From Calocera cornea HHB12733 (taxonomy: Eukaryota; Basidiomycota; Dacrymycetes; Dacrymycetales; Dacrymycetaceae), in assembly GCA_001632435.1 (NCBI GenBank), contig KV423943.1:62001-126000 (forward strand): DNA of 64,000 nt, read 5' to 3'. A program made the translations under genes and the position numbers. The notes beneath the pieces were generated by a model, which was not told where the DNA came from, did not search any database, and saw only the letters and a program-made list of their open reading frames with translations. Positions 55,848 to 64,000 of this stretch are shown here, piece by piece; the stretch's first letter is position 1; each line of letters begins with the position of its first letter.

Positions 55848-56945
55848 CTACAGTTTTGCGGACCGCGAGACAGTGCGGTTCTCGGCGATCGCGACGAGCA
55901 CCTCGCGATATATCTCCTCCTGCACACGAATGAGCATCGTCATATGACCCCGAGCTCAACCAGGCAGCCCACCTTGATCGTCCCCCACACCCCAGTCTTC
56001 GCAAGCGACGCCTTGCTCTCTGCCAGCTCGAGCGCGGCGGCGAGCACCTCGCTACTCTTTCCCTCCACCAGCCGCTCCACCACGCCCGCCTCCAGCAGCT
56101 CCTGCGGCACGAACCTGTGCCCCTCGAGCGCGCACTTCCTGACCAGCTGGGGGTCGACGAGCTTTACCCGGATGAGCTGGGCGAACGGCGGCGGGAGGGG
56201 CGCGCCGAAGTGGACTTCGTTGAAGCAGCACCAGGCGCGACCGGCCGTCAGCACGCGGTAGTCGCACATGAGCGAGAGGAGGAAGCCGGCCGCGAAGGCG
56301 TGGCCGTTTATCGCGCATATCGTGGGCACTGCGTAACAGCCAATCACGGCGCATTCAGCCTGCGGCTCGAGGGCCGGTGGGAGATGGAAGGAAGGAAAGG
56401 GCTGGGTGACGCACTAGGGAAAGTGAGCAAACGCGCGAGCCACGGGTTGAACACCTCTTTCCTGAAGGTCGGATCTCTGTCAAGTATCGCACATTACTGG
56501 GAGCACGCACTGGGGAAGAAATCCGCTTGCTTGATCGCGTTCTCGTAGTCCAGCCCTATGCCCGCCGGTCAGCACATGGGCGCTGCAACCGCGGTGATGA
56601 GCAGTGATGGTGAGGAGGACAGACCGTTCGAGAAGAACTTGTCCTGCTTCGTATTCCCCACAATGACGAGCGCGGCGTCCCCCTTGCCACCCGCCTTCAG
56701 CGACCGCTTCCAATCGCTCTCGACGGCATCGAGCGCCGGCTGCCCTCGCCAGCGTCAGCGCCTGCCACGCCCACTGCACACAGCACGAGGCACAGACGCA
56801 GACGCACCAGGAACGCCTCCTGGAGCAGGTGCCTCGTCAGCCGGCTATCGGCGCCGTTGTGCAGCTCCAGCTGCCACACCGACTCGCTCGGATGGGTGAC
56901 GGTGAGCAGGGGCTGGCCAGCGGGGAGGGAGAGGGGGAAGGACAT
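55848..56945 (-). CDS. Peroxisomal enoyl-CoA isomerase/hydratase-like protein with PTS1, copy 2
   Basis: Six exons on the minus strand: 56945-56808, 56739-56625, 56555-56511, 56474-56415, 56328-55973, 55919-55848, in phase, 261 residues. It starts MSFPLSLPAGQPLLTVTHPS. Crotonase signatures: LVIVGNTKQDKFFSNG, TICAINGHAFAAGFLLSL, CDYRVL and CFNEVHFGAPLP with the expected catalytic Glu. The C-terminus is VSRSAKL, a PTS1 signal. Exon 3 is 45 nt in both copies. Copy 2 lacks the copy-1 intron at the NE/V position, and its last intron is GT-AG where copy 1 is read as GC-AG. Role inferred: peroxisomal isomerisation of unsaturated acyl-CoA. It is convergent with OLA1. Confidence 0.9.
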
Positions 56946-57905
56946 CGTCGCCGTGAGAGAGTAAGTATAGTATCAGATGTCGCGGCACATCGTCCTGCGG
57001 GGCGGGCTCATAAACACTGTACGATTGGCAGCTGGTCGTCGGACGGTGTCGGTGCCGGTGTCCGTGACATGACATTCCGCGTAGCCGGCCGCGTTGAGTA
57101 GCCGGAGGCGTGTGGCGTCTGCGGTTTGTATCCTGCAACTGGTCCATGGCGCCACGCCTCTCCCCACCCGTCCCTGAGTCCGCCGCGGGACATCGTTCGA
57201 AGGGGAGCCTATTCATCCATTCATCCATGTTTGAATTGAGGAAGGCAACGACAAATCCATGAACTCAGCACTTTGTCAGCGAGTAATCAGCCTTTGTCAT
57301 CCAGTGATCAAGTAATCAACACTTTTGTCATCCAGCACTCGGTCGTCGACGCTGACGCACCGCCCATCCAGCAAACGAGAATTGTAGGTAATGCGATGAT
57401 CATATGTATGCGCACAAACACACAGCTGCGGATGAGGGATTGTAGGTAACACTGCGACGCGGAGAGAGGGAGACTGGAGACTATATGTGCCAATCGAGCC
57501 AAGGGGGGAAACATAAGCAACTGCGGCAATTGGTATGAAAGAAAAACAAAGGGAGGAAGGGGCAATCAATCAATCGTAATCAGGAGACCGAGCGGCCGTT
57601 TGGGCCACTTCGGGCTGAAAAAGGAAAGGAGGGGGAAAAAACATGCGTGCGAGAAGGGTAAGATACAATATTCAACAGGGGTTGCGGGATGAGCCAAAGG
57701 GGAAATAATGAGTGGATGGGGAATGGGTTGGGATTGGAAGGGACACAGAAACGGAAACGGAAACGTTGCATGGGGCGTGTGGTGGAACGTGCGTACATGA
57801 TCACTGTGTCGGGTTAGTTAGGAGAACAGTCGTCAACCAACAGCGGCGTCGGCGGCATTACAGCGAGCAGAAGGGCGTCAGATCGTCGATGGTTCACGGC
57901 CGAGT
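56946..57905. other. Intergenic, cyclin 3' side and isomerase promoter
   Basis: 960 bp, no gene recognised. A short direct repeat around 57295-57340 (TTTGTCATCCAG type) and AT-richer DNA toward the cyclin stop are the only notable features. Confidence 0.45.
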
Positions 57906-59769
57906 TCAGGCGACGAGCTTGCCGGTGACCTCGCCCTCGCTGTCCAGCACGACCGGACGGTCCATCTCGCGGCCGTGCTTCTTCGCCCAGTCGCGGGCAA
58001 ACACGGATGCCTTGAGGAACCGCTTTGTTGCGTACTTCTTGCAGACGTAGTAGCTCTCAAAGTCGGCCGAGGCGAGCCGCTCGACGACGAACCGCGCGCC
58101 GGGGAGGAGCTGGTGCTCCGTGTAGTTCGAGTAGAACATGAAGAGATCGTCCTGCGTCGTGTCAGCCAGTTCGGCACGTGTATGCGCATGCGCCACTCAC
58201 CCAGTCACCACCCAGCATCCGCCTGGCGACGTACATGCCCACAGCGGCGATCATGCTCGGCTTGGCCCTCAAGAAGCGCTCGTCGAGCAGGGTGACCTCC
58301 ATGAGGAACTTGCACAGCGTCCGCGTGTGGATGTCGTAGTCGTCCGCCTTTGAGATCCGGCGGACCCACGAGTACGGCGAGCAGTAGTTGGAGACCTTGA
58401 AGTCGAGGGTCTGGAGAATGATGCGCTCGCCCTTGAGGATTTCGTCCTTTGTGTACCCGTTCTCGGTCATGAACACAAACTCGTCCACGCTCGGCGCGAG
58501 GATCTCCTCGTACTTTGCCGCGACGAACATGGCGGTGACGCCGACGAGCTGCAGCTTGACGAGCGAGACGACCCGCGCCGAGAGGAACCGGTCCACGATG
58601 TTGATCGCGATCCAGAGTGTCTCGGGGAGCATGTGGTACCGCAGGTGCACTTGCAGCAGCCAGTCGACCAGCGTCGTCCGCATCGACCACTCGATCTCGG
58701 TCTGCGAGTTCATGTAGTTCGCCGAGGGCATGACCGATGCCTATACGTGGTCAACCTCCATTTCCACGATGAGAGAAGCGTCCTACCTCCAGCTCGTTCA
58801 TGTACTCAAAGATCTCCTCCGTGTATTCAGCGACCATGGTCGTGTCCAGCGGGTCGATCTCTTCCTCAACAACCTTCCTGACCCTCTCCAGCTCCTGCAT
58901 GACCTTGAGGTGCTCCCTACTGGGGAGGGTCACCCAGTCCTCCTCGTCCGCCTCCGCATCTTCGTCCTCGTCGCTCTCCTCCAGCTGCTCCTGCCGCACA
59001 GGCGAGGTGCTGAGCGGAGAAAGTTGCCTGGCCACGACTGCGCGCTCGACGGCCTCCTCAGGGTCGGAGGAGGGGACGAGTGGGGGCGGGGTGCGCCGTT
59101 CCTCCGCCTCGAGCGCAGCGAGCATCGGCTCGCTCCTGCTCCCCACAAACTCCGCCGCTGGCGGGACGGAGGTAGCCTCCTCGTCCAAATCGAGGTCCAT
59201 CAGGTCCTCCTCCATCGGCTCGGGTTCAGCACTGTATTGCTGGTGCGAGAGCGCGAGCTGGATCGACTCGCCATACGAGGACGGCAGAGGGAGCGTGACG
59301 GGCCGCGGGTCCTTGGCGTCCGAGAGGGAGACGGGGCGAGCAGTGCGCTGTGGGAGAACATTTGACACTGGGCGGAGGGCTGCGCGGGCCCCGCCGGCGG
59401 TGACAGTCGAGCTCCGTGCACGGCCCTCTTTCTCCTTCTTCCCGTTCTCGAAAATCTACAGTCTGTCAGACGACTGTACGAGTCGGGTGATGGGAGGTGT
59501 TAACGCACCTTTGGCCTCTCCTTGTTGCTCACATCGTTCAGTGCCTTCCTGCCCACTATGCCCGCCTTGACTCCGCCATTCTCGCCCAGCACCTTCTGCC
59601 CCAGTGGCACACGCGCGACGCGCTGCGCCCCGCCGGCGAGGATGGACTTTCCCGCAGCAGCAGCTGCTGCGATGGCGGATGCGCTGTGGGAAGGGGCAAT
59701 GTTCTCATCCGTCGTGCGTGCACGTTGGGAGACAGAGGCGCGGGTGCGCTGGGCGAGCGTTTGCTGCAT
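57906..59769 (-). CDS. B-type (mitotic) cyclin
   Basis: Four exons on the minus strand: 59769-59509, 59455-58787, 58740-58201, 58151-57906, in phase, 571 residues. The N-terminal half is disordered and carries a canonical destruction box, RKALNDVSN, near residue 75, plus acidic runs. The cyclin box has the diagnostic MRTTLVDWLLQVHLRY, then LSARVVSLVKLQLVGVTAMF, AAKYEEILAPSVDEF and the second fold with FLMEVTLLDERFL. The C-terminus is KLVA. It should activate CDK1 for mitotic entry and be removed by the anaphase-promoting complex. Comparable to fission yeast Cdc13 and budding yeast Clb. Confidence 0.95.
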
Positions 59770-61420
59770 AATCCGGTGAGTCTGTGGTGGTACGGAAGCA
59801 GGAAAGCGAGAGGCACTCTTTGGTTCTGGGCCATGGGATATGGGTCGAGGCCGCTCGAAGTGCGGGAGAGGCGTGAAGCTGGCGTCTTGCTCTGTCTGTC
59901 GCTAGTGCCTGTTGCAGCACTAGATCACGATCGACAATCTTCGGTCTTCGGCTGGCGTGCGGGGGTGGATTAGTGGATTGGGGGTGGTGGGGCTGTCGCT
60001 GTCGACTGTCGACTGTCGAGTGTGGGTGTGGGTGTGGGTGTGGTGAGAGCGGGATTAGGGGAGCAGGATGGCGGCTTCCAGGAGGGGGAGGAGGGGGAGG
60101 AGGGGAGGAGGTGGGGAGGGGGAGGGGGAGAAGAAGCAAGCCGGGTGTGAGGCTGGCTGTCGAGTGTATACAACACGCTCCCTCGCAGTACTGCAGCCGG
60201 CCGAGCGGGAGTGAAGAGTGGAGTGTGAGATGGGTGGTGTATGTGCCTGTGTACCGTCCTTTGTGGGTGTGGCGTTGACGTAAACCAACGAGACGCTGAC
60301 GCTCGCCCGCACGGCCCTCCCCGTCCCTCGACCAATGGTCACTTCTGCTTCCGCAAAAGTACATGCACACCCAGGTCCAGGCGACGCAGCGCGTCAAGTC
60401 ACGTGCACGGCCAGCACCGCGCACGGGACCCGCACCCAGACCCTCACACGGGCAAGCTTCTGTTTGGCCGCACCCGTCGGGCAGCAAGTAGTCAAGCTCG
60501 TGTGCCGGGCAACGGGTCGCGGACGGATGTGACGAGCGCTGGTCGGCCGGGCGGGCGATCCGCACCCATGGCCGATGCCGAGCCTCTTCCTGGAGCCGGA
60601 ACGCAACCTTGTGAGATTTGCCGGTATGCAGGGCGTCGCGGTCACGTGAGGGGGCGATCGCTGGATTCAATCACCACATCATTGCTGCCATTACCCGTCT
60701 AGTAGGATGGGAATGTCACACTCTCTTGTGCAGCTTGACTTTCTCGCAGCCTCCGAAGACATTCTTAGTCCTTTGCTGGAGGAAGCATCTCAGCGAACCG
60801 CCCCGCAACCATGGACGCAAAACGGCACAGCGCCGCTCGCCAGCGTCAGCGAGGAGCGTCCAACGATCGACCGAAGCACTTCTTCCTTGTGCTTTCCATC
60901 TCAGACGCTCCAGGAGACAGCGATACTTGCTGTAGCATCCAAACAGTTTCAGCGGTGCGATCGCTTTGCTCCAACAATGAACCCAACACCTTTCCTCACG
61001 AACTCAACAAACAACCCTCAATCGATGATGCCCATCGATAAGCCCTCCCGACAAGTGCACGTGATCAACGTCGCCTGATGAGAGACCTGCCCTAAATGTA
61101 GGGGAGGGTCTGTGCGCCCTGTCTGTGCCTATATAGCTAGACCTGCCTGTACTACTCCCGCCTTACGCGTTTGCAAACAACAGCACCCCGTCAACAGCCA
61201 AACGCACCTCTGTGTCAACGTCCCTCTACTCCGGTTTCCTTATCATCGCCCCCATCAACGCGCCTCTCCCGCGGCTGAGTCCGTAGGCCACGCTGGTCTT
61301 GAGTGTGCTTGCGGGTAGTGTCCCTTGACGCGCGTCTCTGAGGACGCCTGGTCTTCGACATCCACAGCGATCTCGAGATCGGAGCTCTACAACCGTTACT
61401 CTAGAGCTCTCAACCTGACA
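59770..61420. other. Intergenic between divergent cyclin and F-box genes
   Basis: 1.65 kb. GGTGTGG- and GGAGGGGG-type simple repeats at about 60000-60140, a TCACGTGA palindrome at 60642-60649 and a CACGTG core at 61058-61063 are visible. A plus-strand frame at 60707-61078 has no family features and is not called. Confidence 0.5.
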
Positions 61421-63271
61421 ATGATGCACGGCTCCGGGACGTCCATGGACGCTGCAGAAGCGCGTGCTAGGCTGCTTTCTCGTGCAGCCCAGCTCACGTC
61501 GGAGCTCGGGGAGATGCTCGACTCGCTCGGGAGCACCTCCCGTCCTGCCGACCCCGCCTCGTCCTCGCACCTCCAGCTCCCTCACCTCTCCACCCAGCTA
61601 TCCACCGCCCTCCACTCCCTAGGGGAAAAGCGCAACCTCGCGCTCTCCCCCATCTGCCGCCTGCCAGACGACCTCCTCCTGCTGATCTTCCTCGTCCCCT
61701 CTTCCCAGCGCACTCTCGCCCTCGCCCAACGCTCCTTCGCCCTCACCGTCAGTGCCGTGTGCACGCGCTGGCGCGCGCTCGCCCTCTCCTGCGCGCCCCT
61801 GTGGGCCTGCCTCCGCTTCGTCAGCGGCGGAGGAGTCATGCGCCCCGCCTGGCAGCACCTCCACTTGTCTGATCCGGAGGACATCGCTGACCTGTGGAAC
61901 CCCCTCCAGCGCGAGCTGCGGAGCGAGCGGCTCTTCCTCGAGCGGGCGAAGCTCGCCCCTCTCACAGTGCAGCTCGACCTCTCGCGGGGGAACACAGGGG
62001 TCTCGCTCCCCGCCCACCCGGACGTTCCTCAGATCCCGGCCGACTTCCCCACCTTCGCACCCCGCATAGAAGACCTCAAGCTCTCCGCCGTCCCCTACCA
62101 GGGCGAGAACGTGCTCGACTTGTACTCCCAGGTCCTTGCCTCCGTGCGCAGCAGCGTGAGGCTGCTCGAGCTCTCCCTTTACGTACCCGCGCCAGTGTTC
62201 ACCCTGGACTTCTTTGCTCACCCGTTCCCGCGCCTCGAAGCCCTGGCGATGAGCATGATCCCCGTCCGTGGGTCGATCGCGCTACCAGCCCTGGCGCACA
62301 TCAGGAGCTTGGAGCTCCAGACAGCGACGGCGCTGCTCGACCCGCCCGGCTTGCGCTCGCTGCTCGCTTCCGCGCCCGAGCTCCGCGCACTTCGCCTCCA
62401 GACACATATCGCCTTCCCCCCCGATCTCGGGTTCACCCCAGCCAGTGAGCTGCAGCGTACGCACGTTCCCCGAGTGCGCTTGCCGAACCTCCGCACCCTC
62501 CACTGGGAGGTCGCGAAGTGGGCCCACCTCCCGCTCGAGATGCTCGATGCGCCCTGTCTGGCCGAGCTCACCCTCGTGGTCGAGAACGGCATCGGGCGGA
62601 ACATGCACGACGACTTCAACACGACCCTGCGCTCCTTCCTCGGCGAAGACTCGACCGTGCGCGAGCTGGCGCTCAAGGGCATCCCGGCTGAATGCGCCCT
62701 GACGATGTTCTTCAACCTGCTGCACGTCACCTCTCTCGCGCTGGGCGACTGCTCCCCCAAGCTGGTCCTCGGATTGGGGCCGGATGGAGGGGCTACAGTC
62801 GCTCCCGGGCTCGGAATACCACAGGCCCATGTCCTCGGCATTTTAGCTCCTCTAGCCCCACCTCTAGTTCAGGGAGGCCCGTCGTCCAGCGCGCAAACGC
62901 CGCCCTGGTACGACGGCGTGCTTCGCACGCTTCGTGGTCTGCGCGACTCGGGCAGTTCGGAGCTCGCGGGCTACGCGGACGATCCCCAGCATCCGCTCCT
63001 CCCCAGGCTCGAGGTTGTCGATATCTGGCAGTCCGCTGATGCACCGGTGTTGGACGAGCTGCTCGCCCTTATATCTATCAGGAAGCAGCTAAGTTCCACC
63101 TCCGATATCCGGCACGTGAAGCTGGGGATGGGTATGTCCCCGAACGAATGGCTTGCGGCGGGAGATAACGTGGACACGATCAGGCAGATGGCAGAGCAGG
63201 TTGAGACGCTGCAGAGTGGGAGGTTCTGCTCTGATAAGGAGGCGGAAGATTGGGTTTCGAGGTGGAAGTAG
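61421..63271 (+). CDS. F-box protein with leucine-rich C-terminal region
   Basis: An intronless 616-residue frame. Its upstream frame stays open, but no ATG precedes the tandem ATGs at 61421-61426, which are taken as the start. The F-box is LALSPICRLPDDLLLLIFLV followed by TVSAVCTRWRALAL. The rest is a string of leucine-rich units (for example LEALAMSMIPVRGSIALPAL and LRALRLQTHIAFPPDL), giving a probable substrate-binding solenoid. Such proteins are SCF ubiquitin-ligase adaptors. Agaricomycetes carry large, fast-evolving families of this kind. A truncated relative is at 47590-48177, and another F-box gene starts directly downstream. Confidence 0.88.
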   Translation: MMHGSGTSMDAAEARARLLSRAAQLTSELGEMLDSLGSTSRPADPASSSHLQLPHLSTQLSTALHSLGEKRNLALSPICRLPDDLLLLIFLVPSSQRTLALAQRSFALTVSAVCTRWRALALSCAPLWACLRFVSGGGVMRPAWQHLHLSDPEDIADLWNPLQRELRSERLFLERAKLAPLTVQLDLSRGNTGVSLPAHPDVPQIPADFPTFAPRIEDLKLSAVPYQGENVLDLYSQVLASVRSSVRLLELSLYVPAPVFTLDFFAHPFPRLEALAMSMIPVRGSIALPALAHIRSLELQTATALLDPPGLRSLLASAPELRALRLQTHIAFPPDLGFTPASELQRTHVPRVRLPNLRTLHWEVAKWAHLPLEMLDAPCLAELTLVVENGIGRNMHDDFNTTLRSFLGEDSTVRELALKGIPAECALTMFFNLLHVTSLALGDCSPKLVLGLGPDGGATVAPGLGIPQAHVLGILAPLAPPLVQGGPSSSAQTPPWYDGVLRTLRGLRDSGSSELAGYADDPQHPLLPRLEVVDIWQSADAPVLDELLALISIRKQLSSTSDIRHVKLGMGMSPNEWLAAGDNVDTIRQMAEQVETLQSGRFCSDKEAEDWVSRWK

Positions 63272-63427
63272 ACATCCCACCCATAGCTGTATTCAAGTGT
63301 CCCTGGTTAGCACACAGAACCAGATACGACGTTAATACTAGCGTAGGAGAAAACACGTGCTGAGCAAATGGCCCTCTTCGTCCACAATGCATCCCCGTCA
63401 GGGTCTGCAGCTTTCCTCCTTGCCATC

Positions 63428-64000
63428 ATGTACCCACAAGTACCGTTCGAGTTGCTCGAGCACATCCTTCTATTTGTCGACGATCGGATCCAGCTCCTTC
63501 GCCTCAGTCGCACCAGCAATGTCTTTCACGCTCTGGTCACACGCCGGCTGTACACGGATCTCCAACCTCGCAGCTTGGCATCTCTCGTCCGTCTCTCCCG
63601 CACCTTACAATCCAGCTCCGCACTTTGCCAACACGTCCGAACATTCGATATTCGTCTATGCGGCATCCCTCCCAGCGATTTCACTCTTCCTATCTTGAGT
63701 ATTGCGGTACGTCGACCGGCTATGGCCAGGCTGTTCCATCGACTTCTGCTCTCCATACCTCGCCTCCGACGGCTTGTCTTCCCGCTGCGTTCTTATGTGC
63801 TGGACCCGCTCCTCCTCAGGACATCTCTTCCGAAGAGCGTGGAAGCTCTCGAAGTCGACATGCAACACGAATCCCTCAGTTACCGAGCTTCCATCTTCAC
63901 CGAATTGCCGCAGCTCAAAGAAGTGATATTTCACGGCTGGACGACATCTGATTGGGCATCTCTGCTGGAGTTGGAGCGTTTCAATACGGCTGTTCTACCA
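63428..64000 (+). CDS. F-box protein, 5' part (cut by window end)
   Basis: Opens at ATG 63428 and runs 191 codons without a stop to the end of the window. It starts MYPQVPFELLEHILLFVDDR, and the F-box continues LSRTSNVFHALVTRRLYTDL. The following region contains leucine-rich segments (LFHRLLLSIPRLRRLVFPLR). It has no close resemblance to the upstream F-box protein beyond the domain, so it is a separate family member rather than a recent duplicate. Confidence 0.75.
   Translation, partial: MYPQVPFELLEHILLFVDDRIQLLRLSRTSNVFHALVTRRLYTDLQPRSLASLVRLSRTLQSSSALCQHVRTFDIRLCGIPPSDFTLPILSIAVRRPAMARLFHRLLLSIPRLRRLVFPLRSYVLDPLLLRTSLPKSVEALEVDMQHESLSYRASIFTELPQLKEVIFHGWTTSDWASLLELERFNTAVLP

Noticed and set aside
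60707..61078. 123-codon plus-strand frame upstream of the F-box gene
   Set aside because: Low-complexity composition and no recognisable domain.

Overview
The window is 64 kb of nuclear DNA from a filamentous basidiomycete, most likely an Agaricomycete and plausibly a wood- or litter-decay polypore. The evidence is compact GC-rich genes, many phase-variable introns of about 50 nt with GTRNGN donors, two polyporopepsin-like secreted aspartic proteases, and protein families typical of that group. The species cannot be named from sequence alone. Gene models below were spliced by hand from both strands. Where exon lists are given, reading phase was checked across every junction.

Layout. 1-11.2 kb is all on the minus strand: the 3'-truncated start of a ZNF830-type zinc-finger protein, a small heat-shock protein with a TATA box and heat-shock-element cores, a secreted A1 aspartic protease, a nuclear coiled-coil protein of about 1,000 residues, and a vacuolar Ca2+/H+ exchanger. 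A 3.3-kb gene-free interval separates the exchanger from a divergent LAMMER (KNS1-type) kinase. 17.9-24.2 kb holds ARV1 (minus), a WD40/DUF2415 protein (plus), a 773-bp inverted-repeat element and a DUF2235 hydrolase (minus). 25.7-30.9 kb holds a second aspartic protease, a proline iminopeptidase-like hydrolase and a mitochondrial ABHD11-like hydrolase.

31-39.3 kb is the most unusual part. It is a tandem array of four minus-strand paralogues for secreted, cysteine-module, Ser/Thr/Gly-rich proteins with GPI-type tails. Each has one intron at the same codon position, and all share a conserved upstream block. An orphan fifth copy of that block lies between the second and third genes. A peroxisomal enoyl-CoA isomerase-like gene lies divergently beside the array. 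It ends in a PTS1 tripeptide, and its last intron is read as GC-AG.

42.6-52.4 kb is mostly housekeeping on the plus strand: a four-TM MARVEL-like protein, RAD57, DNA polymerase delta subunit 2 and a Mug190/tricalbin-like SMP-C2 lipid-transfer protein. RAD57 and the polymerase subunit both have MluI cell-cycle boxes just upstream. A truncated F-box relative lies between them on the minus strand. 52.8-59.8 kb holds a small single-pass membrane protein, the OLA1/YchF ATPase with a possible mitochondrial extension, a second peroxisomal isomerase paralogue, and a mitotic B-type cyclin with a destruction box. The window ends with one complete F-box protein gene and the 5' part of another.

Functional threads: cell-cycle and replication (cyclin B, POLD2, RAD57, coiled-coil protein, LAMMER kinase), peroxisomal fatty-acid oxidation (two isomerases), extracellular nutrition (two proteases) and cell-surface proteins (the four-gene array).
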